NCBI GenBank assembly: GCA_946629405.1
Contig: CAMOXW010000159.1
Coordinates: forward strand, 1-17,686
DNA: 17,686 nucleotides
Direction of reading: 5' to 3'
From: an uncultured Ruminococcus sp.
GTDB taxonomy: Bacteria > Bacillota_A > Clostridia > Oscillospirales > Ruminococcaceae
Under the pieces are notes generated by a model. It saw only the letters and a list, made by a program, of their open reading frames with translations. It did no database searches and was not told the origin of the DNA. Positions 7,876-16,331 of the stretch are shown here, in pieces. The position numbers were made by a program, and so were the translations under genes. Position 1 is the stretch's first letter, and each line of letters starts with the position of its first letter.

Positions 7876-8948
7876 GACCTGCCTCCGGAGATGAACGTGC
7901 GGAACTGTGACTTGAACAGTGCGCTTATCTTATCGTATGAAAAATCGCCGAGCCGCCTGCGCTGACCCTCGATGATACTGCTGCGGAGCTCTCCGTCCTC
8001 CAGCACTCTTTCAAGCACCTTCGCCGCAAACAGAGGGTCGCTGTCACTCAGGAGCATACCGCTGCCGCCGAGGGTTTCACCTACTGCTGCTGCATCAAGC
8101 GCTATGACAGGAACGTCAAAGTACATCGCCTCGATGAGCGGCACGCAGAAGCCCTCATGCCTGCTCATGCAGAGAAAAGCGCTTGCAGTGCGGTAATAAG
8201 CCAGTATCTCGGGGAATGAAGCGTGTCCCGTGAACACAACTCCGTCCAGCCCGAGCGCACGGACATAGGTCTTCAGCCGGTCGGCATAGTTCTCAAAGCC
8301 CGCCCACGAACCGGCAAGTATCAGTCTTGCATCCGGGTCGTGCTTCTTGTAGAAGTAAAACGCCCTGATAACGTCTTCCTGATGCTTGTTCGGGGCGATC
8401 CTGCCGACAAAGAGGATGTTCGTCCTGCCGTCGCCGAAGTGCCGCATTATTCTCTCGTCAGGCTCCTTATCGTAATCGCTGAAGGGTATCAGTATGGGTC
8501 TGACCTCTATCGGGCAGGTATATCCCCTTTCGAGCAGCCCGCGCTTGTTGAATTCTGAGACAGCAAGGCACATATCCACTCTCCCGCGCAGCCTGTCGAG
8601 CCCCTCGCAGCCGTAAGCCGTGAGCGCCGCAGCCTCCGTATTATATGGGCGGAAGAACTCCGGCGGTGTTATGTTATGGTATATCATGAGCTTGCGGCAA
8701 TCAAGCCCGGCAAGCCTTTTGTCGAGGTCAGTTCCGGTAGACTTATGGTAAATTATGACATCTCTGAGGTCAGGTCTGCCAAGTTTTCCGGTGCTCTGCA
8801 CCCTCCCGGCAGGCAGACGCTTATCTATGATATCGGCGTAAACGGCGGTCTCAAGCCCCATTCCCGCGATCACCCCTTCAAGTGCAAGAGCGTCATTGCT
8901 CACAGCATCGCCGCATGAGACAGTCGGAAGAAGCTGAACTACCCTCAT
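7872..8948 (-). CDS. GT4 family glycosyltransferase
   Basis: The protein has 358 residues and a GT-B fold. The N-terminus MRVVQLLPTVSCGDAVSND resembles GT4 enzymes that I associate with Wzm/Wzt-type polysaccharide clusters; this is from memory and unchecked. The donor domain shows ILFVGRIAPNKHQEDVIRA near residues 174-192. EX7E is intact as EGFCVPLIE, followed by PVIALDAAAVGE. It probably adds a backbone or adaptor sugar to the lipid-linked glycan in the cytoplasm. ATG 8948 overlaps the stop codon of the small coiled-coil gene (ATGA), and an AAGGAG site lies about 9 nt ahead, inside that gene's Lys/Arg-rich tail. Confidence 0.9.
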   Translation of the reverse strand: MRVVQLLPTVSCGDAVSNDALALEGVIAGMGLETAVYADIIDKRLPAGRVQSTGKLGRPDLRDVIIYHKSTGTDLDKRLAGLDCRKLMIYHNITPPEFFRPYNTEAAALTAYGCEGLDRLRGRVDMCLAVSEFNKRGLLERGYTCPIEVRPILIPFSDYDKEPDERIMRHFGDGRTNILFVGRIAPNKHQEDVIRAFYFYKKHDPDARLILAGSWAGFENYADRLKTYVRALGLDGVVFTGHASFPEILAYYRTASAFLCMSRHEGFCVPLIEAMYFDVPVIALDAAAVGETLGGSGMLLSDSDPLFAAKVLERVLEDGELRSSIIEGQRRRLGDFSYDKISALFKSQFRTFISGGRS

Positions 8949-9379
8949 TTGCGCTTTCTCCTTTTTGTTTCGAGCTTTCCGCGAAGCTCAGCGTTTTCCT
9001 TTTCAAGCGCGTCGATGCGCTCCTCAAGCCTTTTGTTGGCCTCGCTGAGCGAATCTATGACGCTCACCACGTTTGCATTGAAATCGTTCTGTTCAAAAAC
9101 AACCGGCTCGATGTAAAACTTTGCCATTTTACGGATCACTTTTTTGGCGAATACCGAGACCGCATTGCCGCAAAGCTGCTTGTAGGGCTGAATATAGCTG
9201 TGCGCCTTCAGCCAGAGCAGCTTTCTGCCGTATTCCTCGCTGCCGACTCTGCCAGCGCTTTCGGAACCCGCAGGCTTACGGTAGGGTATGTCCTCAAAGC
9301 TCAGCATATCGGACGAAAGGCCCTTTTCGCGGATATCCTGTCTTATCTGAGCCATTATCTCCTCTGTGTTCATGGTCAT
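8945..9379 (-). CDS. Small basic coiled-coil protein sharing a module with the FkbM methyltransferase
   Basis: This protein has 144 residues, no recognisable catalytic domain, no signal peptide and no clear membrane helix. The N-terminus EEIMAQIRQDIREKGLSSDM is helical and charged. Residues 79-101 are basic and aromatic (KKVIRKMAKFYIEP, then EQNDFN). A predicted coiled coil covers about 102-138, and the tail is Lys/Arg-rich. Residues 79-101 align without gaps with the segment just before the coiled coil of the FkbM protein encoded at 13804-15033. In my memory such N-terminal parts occur fused to methyltransferases or glycosyltransferases in other Firmicutes, so this may be a stand-alone adaptor that docks at the membrane and dimerises with the FkbM protein (inference). 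ATG 9379 has GGAG 10 nt upstream and lies 2 nt after the GT-C stop; ATG 9373 is the alternative. Confidence 0.82.
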   Translation of the reverse strand: MTMNTEEIMAQIRQDIREKGLSSDMLSFEDIPYRKPAGSESAGRVGSEEYGRKLLWLKAHSYIQPYKQLCGNAVSVFAKKVIRKMAKFYIEPVVFEQNDFNANVVSVIDSLSEANKRLEERIDALEKENAELRGKLETKRRKRK

Positions 9380-9381
9380 AA

Positions 9382-11280
9382 TTATTTTTCTCCTTCCGCA
9401 AGCTCCATGCCGCTGTTGTCAACGATATAGTCCCTGACATCCGCGCCGTAAGCCCAGATGTACTCATTTCCATAGTTTATCGACTCATATTCAAGGCGGT
9501 AGAAGTCCGGGCTGATAAGCTCGAGCTGCAAGTCCTCCGAGCTGATGATTATGCTGTCAGGCTTGATGAAGTCGAATATCCTCTGCGGGTCGGTATCGGG
9601 AGCTATCTCGAAATCGAACTCCGTGAGCTCATACTCCGGCAGCGCGAACTGCATTGCCGAGCCGCTCCACGGCTTGCGCTGATGTACATTGTAATAGTAA
9701 ACATCGTCGTATTTATCCTCAAGCCCGTCCACGTCCTCGAGCGCATTGAGTGCCGGGCGGACATAGCTGAGGTCAGTGCGGGAATTTGGCAGTATCACGT
9801 CATTTGCGGTGGTATAGTATGAGCCGAGAAACACCCAGCTCAGCAGCACTGCGAGCATTCCCTGCCGCTTCCCGGAAAGACCGATGAGTGAGGCTCCGAA
9901 AACAATAGTCGTTATAAGCAGGAGGTTGTTGAAATCAAAATGTGAAACATAATCCTTAGGATTGTCTCCGAGGTATGCAAGGAGGTTAAGTATCGTTGCA
10001 TTAGAGTTGTTTTTCTGCCTGTTTATAAAATCTGCATAGTGCAGTATCGGCACTGTCCCGAGCACATACGCACCTGCTGTTACTGCCGTCATGACCTTGC
10101 TCATCTCGCAGCGCGAGAAATAGATGAACGCCGCAAAAACAGCCAGTCCCAGCATATTTGAGAAGTAGCGGGTATAAACGTAATAGTCGCCTCTTGTCTC
10201 GCTGTTGACGCCCTCATTGCCGAGGAAAAGCACGCTTATCGCATAGGCTGCCGCGAAAAACGTCACCGCAGCAGTCATGAGCAGCCAGAGGGCGTGCTTG
10301 TCGTCCGGAAGTCTGTCCTTACGGAGCCTCATCTTCTTTTTAAGTCCCCCGATAATGCACGGAAACGCCGGAACCGCCATTATGACGAGTATACCGTATG
10401 TCGAAGCCGAGGCTGCGGAAAGCTGTCCTGCGGCGATCCTGAGAAGTCCGCGGAAGCCTTCAACCGAGAAATAATCCTGCACCTTGCCGGTATTGCTGCC
10501 AAGTGTGTTGCGAAGCTCGGAGCCGCTGCCGACGAGCCAGACGTGTGACTGGACATACTCCTTGATAAAGTGGTCACAGATATAGAAAACCGCAAACGAG
10601 CCCGCAAAGCTGACCGGTTCAACTATCAGCCGCTTCTGGAATATGAATATCAGCGCGATAATGAGCATCACCGCCGCGATCAGTCCGAGCGCCCTTCCGT
10701 GTACTGCGTAGCTGTAGACCAGTGTGAGCGACATGAGCACTGAGAATACTATCCGGAGCCGCTTGTTCTGCTCATAATAAAGCCTGAAAAGCAGCAGTGC
10801 AGCCACCCACGGCAGTAAACACATAAGCGTTTCGTTCCACCCCCCCTTGCTGAACAGAAGATCCCCCGGGTAAAGCCCCGCCATGAGCGAGGCTGTGAAA
10901 GCGGTCTTTTTGCCAGTCTTGCAGTATTTCCGCGCGATACGGTAGGCGATCACCGGTATAAGCGCCATGAGGCAGGAATTCAGCGATGTGATGAGCCGGT
11001 ACCTGAGGACCGGACCTTTAGTTATTGCAAATATCGGTATATAGAGCAGCGAGCTGCCATAGCCGTAATAGCCGAACTTCGACGCTACTGCGCTCCAGTC
11101 CTCGCCGACGGCATAGGCAGCCGTCGCAAGAACGCCCATTTCGTCCTGTGACATATGCAGCATCTTCATCCTCACCGCAACGCTCAGGTGAACTGTAAGC
11201 GTGATGACATAGAGCATTATCATGAAGACCGTATCAGAGTGTTTGCCGAAAATGTCATATTTTCTTATCTTTAAGCCCAT
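9382..11280 (-). CDS. GT-C fold polytopic membrane glycosyltransferase
   Basis: The protein has 632 residues with about 12-14 hydrophobic segments between residues 17 and about 500. A mostly soluble C-terminal region of about 120 residues follows. The first long segment ends in a loop with MSQDE (43-47). An acidic pair in this first extracytoplasmic loop is the usual place for the catalytic Asp of GT-C enzymes such as GT39/GT83 relatives. These use polyprenyl-phosphate sugars and act outside the membrane. The donor could come from the GT2 enzyme encoded at 5661-6668. It probably adds side sugars to the exported glycan; a role as O-antigen-type ligase or protein glycosylase cannot be excluded. 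ATG 11280 lies 1 nt after the upstream stop with AGGTG ahead. An in-frame ATG at 11304 has no convincing site. A run of seven G (10840-10846 on the plus strand as C) lies within the coding region. Confidence 0.85.
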   Translation of the reverse strand: MGLKIRKYDIFGKHSDTVFMIMLYVITLTVHLSVAVRMKMLHMSQDEMGVLATAAYAVGEDWSAVASKFGYYGYGSSLLYIPIFAITKGPVLRYRLITSLNSCLMALIPVIAYRIARKYCKTGKKTAFTASLMAGLYPGDLLFSKGGWNETLMCLLPWVAALLLFRLYYEQNKRLRIVFSVLMSLTLVYSYAVHGRALGLIAAVMLIIALIFIFQKRLIVEPVSFAGSFAVFYICDHFIKEYVQSHVWLVGSGSELRNTLGSNTGKVQDYFSVEGFRGLLRIAAGQLSAASASTYGILVIMAVPAFPCIIGGLKKKMRLRKDRLPDDKHALWLLMTAAVTFFAAAYAISVLFLGNEGVNSETRGDYYVYTRYFSNMLGLAVFAAFIYFSRCEMSKVMTAVTAGAYVLGTVPILHYADFINRQKNNSNATILNLLAYLGDNPKDYVSHFDFNNLLLITTIVFGASLIGLSGKRQGMLAVLLSWVFLGSYYTTANDVILPNSRTDLSYVRPALNALEDVDGLEDKYDDVYYYNVHQRKPWSGSAMQFALPEYELTEFDFEIAPDTDPQRIFDFIKPDSIIISSEDLQLELISPDFYRLEYESINYGNEYIWAYGADVRDYIVDNSGMELAEGEK

Positions 11281-11281
11281 A

Positions 11282-13807
11282 TCAGCACCTGTAGCCTTTC
11301 GCATAGGAAAGTGTATCCGCTATTCCCTGATAGTCCGAGGGCGCTGCATTTCCGTCGGAAGCAAGCGCGGCTACAAGCTGCTCACTTAGTGCCGGCTCAG
11401 CCTTTCCGGAGAGGATATAGTCGTAATAATTCTTTGCAACAATGCGGAGGTCGAGGTTCTCCTCGGCGAATTTTCTTGCAGCAAGTCCGGCAGCACTGCG
11501 CTTTTCCGGCGATTCGACAAGTTCCCTGAGTGCGGAGAATATCTCCTCCGGCTCACGGACTTCACCCATTGCTTCAACTGAGGGCAGCTTCACACATATG
11601 CTGTCGTCTATCTCAGCGAAGCTTCCGATGTCGTTTATCATCACACATCTGCCCTTTGCGAGGATACGCATAAGGCTTCCGCTCGTTTCGCCGTTCGAGG
11701 GATAGCGGAGATTGAGGCAGATGTCGGTCATATCAATGTATTCCTTGAACTGCTCTATGCTGATATAGCCGGTTATCACAACGCTTTCGGAAAGCTTGTT
11801 ATCAGCGATAAAGCGTTCAAGCTCCGGTCTGAGTTCATCCGAGGGCTTCCCGGCAAATATGAGCTTAACATTGGTGTGGTCCTGTCTGAGCTTTGCGAAT
11901 GCCTTCAATATGGGCATTGCACGCTTTGTGCGGTGGATGCCGCCGAATGCCGATATAACGACTGTATCAGGCGATATGCCGTATTTCTGCTTTATCGGAG
12001 CACTGTCCGCAAGCGGAAGTATCTTCGCATAGGAGGCAATGACCTGTGTATTTCTCGAAATATCGCGGAGAAGCAGCTTTTTACGCGCTTCCTGACTGTG
12101 GACTATCACCCTGTCGGCTGAGCTTATGATATAGCTGTTGAGCTCCATACCGTAGAGGTCGGGATTTGCCGAACCGCTCTCAATGGCGGTGAGATAGCCG
12201 CTTTTATCGGGATAGTCAGCCTCAACGAACTGACGGTAGAGCTTATAGTTGCCCTTGTCAACGGTCACAGCCTTGTGGTAGAATGCGCCGTGGAGATTGT
12301 AATCGTGGAGGACAACAGTGCCGTGATATTTGCGGATATAGTCGTACATATAGTAGTGAAAATCCGAATTTCCCATCTGGAAGACAGTATCATAATATCC
12401 GCCGTGCTTTGAGGTATATTCCTTATGGCTGAATATATGGACATTCTCCGGAAATACCGAAGTCGGCTCATAGCCATCGTCGATGAAAACGTCGATGTCG
12501 CAGTATTTGCAGAGTTCGCTGATTATGTCCTCGCTGTAATCAGAAATTCCCGATTCTACCGGCGGGAGCGGTGTGAAAAAGCCTATCTTCACTCTCGGCT
12601 GAGGCTTTTCTGCGCGTTGAAGCGGAGTTATTCCGTTCAGAAGTGCGATTATATCATCGTTTATCTTGTCCCAGCGGTAGAGTTCAAGACGCTCTGCACC
12701 CTTTTGGGTATATTCTTTAAGGATATTTTCGTCGGAGAGCATCTTCGCCATACCATCAGCAACGCTCCTGTCGCTGTCCGCATCCACGAGGACTACGGCA
12801 TCTCCGCCTATCTCGCGGAGGCTCGAATTATCGCCTGTGAGTACCGGTGTTCCACAAGCCCACGCCTCAACGATAGGCAGTCCGAAGCCCTCATATTTCG
12901 AGGGAAATGCCATAAGCGACGCAAGATTGTAGAATTTCAGCAGTTCGTCATCGGTGACAAAGCCTGTGAACACAACGTCCTTCTCAACACCGCAGCGCTT
13001 AGCCTCATCGGTAAGCTTCTTCCTGCCGTTTTCAGAAAGCTTGCATACGACCACAAGCTGATACTTTCTGCGTATCTCAGCCGGCATAAGGCTGTATGCA
13101 CGGACAAGTCCGTCGAGGTTCTTTCGTCCGTCCTCGCCGCCGGTACACATTACAAAAGGCTTAGTTACGCCGAATTTGCTGAGAAGCGCCGACTTTTCGC
13201 TCTCGCTGATGTCAACGATGCCGTATTTATCGTCAACAGCGCCCCAGATTATCTTTATCTTATCCGGCTCAAAATCCAGAAGCTTCACGAGGTCAGTCTT
13301 TACGCTCTCGGAAATTACGAAAAGCTCGTCCGCCCAGCGAAGATCGTCGATGCACTTCATATACCAGTCGTATGTCGTCTTGTCGGCAAGGTACTTTTCC
13401 TTCATAACATACGGGATTATATCATATACCGTAACGACTACGCGGCAGCCCTCGAACCATTCCTTCTTATAGCGGATAAAGCTTGATTCAAACGGCGATG
13501 TGATATAGAATATGTCAATGTCATTCTCAGCTATATAGCGCTTTATGGCAGCTCCGACAGCGTCGCTGTAAGCCTCCGAGCGAAGAAGCGCGTTCTTAGC
13601 GCCTGTGTCGAGAAAATCCTCTGTGAAGTTGTCATTTGTGATGAGGTCACCCAGTTTATAGCCCTTTTCGACCATATTCAGGAAGAAATAGCGGTTGTTC
13701 CTGTCACGGTTCACCATACCTGTGAACTGACTGAGGGCATAGTTGCCGATACCGCGGTTTTTGCTCATAGGTCCGAGGATAGCGTATGCGTCAAAAGCGA
13801 TGTTCAT
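11282..13807 (-). CDS. Two-domain GT4 glycosyltransferase (WbdA-like arrangement)
   Basis: The protein has 841 residues with two complete GT-B units. The first (about 1-395) opens MNIAFDAYAI, has RGIGNYALSQF at 18-28 and an intact EX7E, E306-E314, in EGFGLPIVEAWACGTPVL. The second (about 405-800) opens VKIGFFTPLPPVESGISDY, has VVISAFGGIHRTKRA at about 616-630 and the loop GETSGSLMRILAKG (706-719). There the second EX7E glutamate is not conserved (I715). Fused GT4 pairs of about this length act as polymerases with two linkage activities, as in WbdA of E. coli O9a. A processive backbone synthase is therefore likely here, and the sugar is unknown. It follows the FkbM gene with an ATGA overlap and a strong GGGAGGA site. 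Confidence 0.9.
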   Translation of the reverse strand: MNIAFDAYAILGPMSKNRGIGNYALSQFTGMVNRDRNNRYFFLNMVEKGYKLGDLITNDNFTEDFLDTGAKNALLRSEAYSDAVGAAIKRYIAENDIDIFYITSPFESSFIRYKKEWFEGCRVVVTVYDIIPYVMKEKYLADKTTYDWYMKCIDDLRWADELFVISESVKTDLVKLLDFEPDKIKIIWGAVDDKYGIVDISESEKSALLSKFGVTKPFVMCTGGEDGRKNLDGLVRAYSLMPAEIRRKYQLVVVCKLSENGRKKLTDEAKRCGVEKDVVFTGFVTDDELLKFYNLASLMAFPSKYEGFGLPIVEAWACGTPVLTGDNSSLREIGGDAVVLVDADSDRSVADGMAKMLSDENILKEYTQKGAERLELYRWDKINDDIIALLNGITPLQRAEKPQPRVKIGFFTPLPPVESGISDYSEDIISELCKYCDIDVFIDDGYEPTSVFPENVHIFSHKEYTSKHGGYYDTVFQMGNSDFHYYMYDYIRKYHGTVVLHDYNLHGAFYHKAVTVDKGNYKLYRQFVEADYPDKSGYLTAIESGSANPDLYGMELNSYIISSADRVIVHSQEARKKLLLRDISRNTQVIASYAKILPLADSAPIKQKYGISPDTVVISAFGGIHRTKRAMPILKAFAKLRQDHTNVKLIFAGKPSDELRPELERFIADNKLSESVVITGYISIEQFKEYIDMTDICLNLRYPSNGETSGSLMRILAKGRCVMINDIGSFAEIDDSICVKLPSVEAMGEVREPEEIFSALRELVESPEKRSAAGLAARKFAEENLDLRIVAKNYYDYILSGKAEPALSEQLVAALASDGNAAPSDYQGIADTLSYAKGYRC

Positions 13808-15033
13808 ACTCTTTCCTCCCCGCGGTTTTTATCAATGAAAATGGAGTTTATGCCGGTGAATGCGAATTCCTCATAGCCGACAGACTTCATATAGTCCATT
13901 ATCTCCTGATTCTTTTCACCGACAGTAAGTCCGTTCTTATACTCTATCATCTCGCATATGATAACGAGTGGGCGGAACTTCGCAAAATCTATCATTCTGA
14001 GCACTGTAAGCTCCATACCCTCTATGTCGATGTTCATTATTTCAGGGGCTTTGTCTGCAAAATGCTCATTTATAATCTCGTCGATCGTTATCGAATCGAC
14101 GGTTATGGTCTTTTCAATGCTGAGGGAAGGATTTTCACGTATGAACGACTGTGCGGCATCGTAGTCCATTGTTGAAAGTCCGTCGCCGCTCATAATGTAG
14201 AATTCAAGCTTAGTACCGGGCTTGTCGGAGAGGCACTTGTTTATGACAACATCGCCCTCACGCTTTTCTTCGAGTTCCTTTGCAAGAACAGGATTTGCGT
14301 CGAGGAGCACTCCCCTTGCGCCGTTCATATAGAAGCTGTAGGTATTGCTTAGGTGTACAGCGTGATTTGCGCCGAGGTCAAGATAGCGTATCTCAGAGGG
14401 GTCAATGCCCATAGTACGGAAAATATAGCGTATTATCGCGTCCTCACCGGACTGTGAGAACGACAGTGTTACTGAGCTGCTGTCCTTATAGCTGAGCATA
14501 CCTGCACCTCCTGAATTGATAATGGTCATCTTCTCAAAGTCACTCATCTTCTCCCTGAGCTTCCTTACGGCATTTTCAAGCTCAGCATTGCGGCTCTCAA
14601 GGCTGTCAACGCGCAGATTCGTCCTCGACATCTCAGCGAAATTTGCCGCGATATTGCCGTTTATCGCACCGATAGCCTCATCGTGTGCGGATATGCTCTT
14701 CATTCCGGAGCGAAGCGTGTTTATCTCACTGTTGACCTGAGCCGAAAATACGTTGTTTGCACAGTTATACTCCGTCTGCTGCATCATGCACGGCTCGACA
14801 TACCAGAAGGTAAGCCGGCGCATGAGCCTCTTGACAAGGCGTGAGACCTTCCCCTTGAAGCCGGCTGCCGGTATCTCACGGTAGCTCCGGTTCACTGAGG
14901 TCTTGTTCATTTTATCGAGCGAATCGAGCATAGCGGTATTTACTTCACCGCTTCTCAGCTCCTGCTTATCGCCCTTGCCGGTGAGCTTTTCAAGTATTAC
15001 CTCACTTACAAGCCTGTCCTTACTGATACTCAC
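13804..15033 (-). CDS. FkbM family methyltransferase with N-terminal basic module and coiled coil
   Basis: The protein has 409 residues from GTG 15033. A polar region leads to a basic aromatic segment at about 69-90 (KRLMRRLTFWYVEP, then QQTEYN), then a helical, coiled-coil-like stretch at about 95-168. The C-terminal methyltransferase domain has SFSQSGEDAII (191-201), the SAM motif LDLGANHA (218-225) and the family signature NIDIEGME (334-341). FkbM enzymes O-methylate sugars or related hydroxyls using SAM. The start was set at GTG because GGAGG lies 8 nt ahead and GTGA overlaps the wzt stop. The ATG at 15048 would put the ribosome site inside the gene. Its place between wzt and the two-domain GT4 suggests that it methylates the chain end and that the coiled coil controls length, as WbdD does (inference). 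Confidence 0.88.
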   Translation of the reverse strand: MSISKDRLVSEVILEKLTGKGDKQELRSGEVNTAMLDSLDKMNKTSVNRSYREIPAAGFKGKVSRLVKRLMRRLTFWYVEPCMMQQTEYNCANNVFSAQVNSEINTLRSGMKSISAHDEAIGAINGNIAANFAEMSRTNLRVDSLESRNAELENAVRKLREKMSDFEKMTIINSGGAGMLSYKDSSSVTLSFSQSGEDAIIRYIFRTMGIDPSEIRYLDLGANHAVHLSNTYSFYMNGARGVLLDANPVLAKELEEKREGDVVINKCLSDKPGTKLEFYIMSGDGLSTMDYDAAQSFIRENPSLSIEKTITVDSITIDEIINEHFADKAPEIMNIDIEGMELTVLRMIDFAKFRPLVIICEMIEYKNGLTVGEKNQEIMDYMKSVGYEEFAFTGINSIFIDKNRGEERV

Positions 15034-16331
15034 TTTGCTATCCTCCATTTATGTTCAATGCTGAAATAACCGGTGCTCCTGTCATCCGATACGACCTCGA
15101 AATCGCAGTAATTCCGGTAAAAATCCATTGGCGTTCCGTTATTGTCGACCACTGCCACATTCAGCACATACTTCCCTGCAAGAAGCGGGAGCCCCATAAC
15201 ATCCACAGCAACCGTCCCTATGGTTTTGTCCGTCTTTACCGTCATACGGTCAAGCTGAGTGTTGTTGCCGTAGAGGCACTCGCCCTCAAGGGTGTAGAAT
15301 CCGAATCCGAAGATGTACTCATCGAGCGGCTTGTTGATCTTGTAATCTATTTCAATAGTCACCTTGTCGCCTGTCGAGAAGATACGGCCGTCCTTGCCGG
15401 ATGTGCCGATCATACGCGCCTTTGTTATCTCGATATATTTCAGTCCGAAGCGGTTTGCAGAATAGTCGATACCGCCGTTGTCAGGCTCATCATGAGCCTC
15501 CTCCGGCACATTTTCAGGCTGCTGAGGGTCGTTTCCGGTTTCAGGCGCAGTCTCCTGCGGTGCTTCCTCAGACTTTTCAGCCTCGATACGCTTCTGATTC
15601 ATAAAGTTGAAATAAGCATCAACGACCTCAGGCGACCTGCCCTCCTTGACGATAAGTCCATCATTCAGCCATATCGCCCTGTCGCAGAATTTCTCGATAG
15701 TGGAGAGGTCGTGGGTGACGATTATTATCGTAATACCGGAAGCTTTCAGCTCACGCAGGCGGTTGAAGCACTTTGTCTGGAAGTTCGTGTCGCCGACCGC
15801 AAGTATCTCATCGATGAGCAGTATATCCGCGTCAACATTGATAGCTACTGAAAACGCAAGGCGCATATACATTCCCGAGGAATAGGTGCGGACAGGGTTG
15901 TCGATGAACTCGCGCAGCTCCGAAAACTCGACTATCTCGTCAAGCCGGGCGTCGATTTCCTTCTTGGTAAGGCCGAAGATAGCGGCGTTCGTGTATATAT
16001 TCTCCCTTCCGCTCATATCCGGGTGGAAGCCTGCTCCGAGCTCGATAAGGCTCGAAACTCTGCCGTTCATCGTTATAGTGCCGCTGTCGGGATACATTAT
16101 TCTTGTGAGCAGTTTCAGGGTCGTGCTCTTGCCGCAGCCGTTATGCCCGATAAGTCCTACTGCTTCGCCCTTTCTGACGTTAAAGCTTATGCCCTTGAGG
16201 ACGTTTCTTATCTCGAACCTGTTCCTTTTGCGGAACAGGAGGCGTTCCTTGAGCTGAGCGCCCTTATCGGGGTAGACCTTGAAGTGCTTGGTAATATTAT
16301 TTACTTCTATGGCAGTTTCATTCTGAACCAT
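15030..16331 (-). CDS. wzt: Polysaccharide ABC transporter ATP-binding protein with C-terminal glycan-binding domain
   Basis: The protein has 433 residues, longer than a plain TagH/RfbB-type ATPase. The nucleotide-binding domain has Walker A GHNGCGKST (62-70), signature YSSGM near 150-154, Walker B DILLIDE (169-175) and the switch His207. A Glu/Pro-rich linker spans about 248-286. A beta-rich C-terminal domain at about 290-433 (with FGFGFYTLEGE) matches the Wzt carbohydrate-binding domain. In O-antigen systems that domain binds a modified chain end and gates export. A modified end could be made here by the FkbM methyltransferase in the next gene. ATG 16331 shares one base with the wzm stop (TAATG) and has GGAGGAG 5 nt ahead. 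Confidence 0.93.
   Translation of the reverse strand: MVQNETAIEVNNITKHFKVYPDKGAQLKERLLFRKRNRFEIRNVLKGISFNVRKGEAVGLIGHNGCGKSTTLKLLTRIMYPDSGTITMNGRVSSLIELGAGFHPDMSGRENIYTNAAIFGLTKKEIDARLDEIVEFSELREFIDNPVRTYSSGMYMRLAFSVAINVDADILLIDEILAVGDTNFQTKCFNRLRELKASGITIIIVTHDLSTIEKFCDRAIWLNDGLIVKEGRSPEVVDAYFNFMNQKRIEAEKSEEAPQETAPETGNDPQQPENVPEEAHDEPDNGGIDYSANRFGLKYIEITKARMIGTSGKDGRIFSTGDKVTIEIDYKINKPLDEYIFGFGFYTLEGECLYGNNTQLDRMTVKTDKTIGTVAVDVMGLPLLAGKYVLNVAVVDNNGTPMDFYRNYCDFEVVSDDRSTGYFSIEHKWRIAK
15041..15045 (-). promoter_or_regulatory. Ribosome-binding site that selects the GTG start of the FkbM gene
   Basis: GGAGG (15045-15041) lies 8 nt before GTG 15033, and no ribosome site precedes ATG 15048. Together with the GTGA overlap this fixes the start. 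Confidence 0.75.

Noticed and set aside
12425..13486. Long open frame of 353 codons on the plus strand
   Set aside because: It is antisense to the two-domain GT4, has no domain I recognise and no ribosome site, and the minus-strand frame is clearly the gene.
15051..15851. Open frame of 266 codons on the plus strand
   Set aside because: It lies antisense to wzt; its composition follows from the codon bias of wzt, and no motif or start signal supports it.
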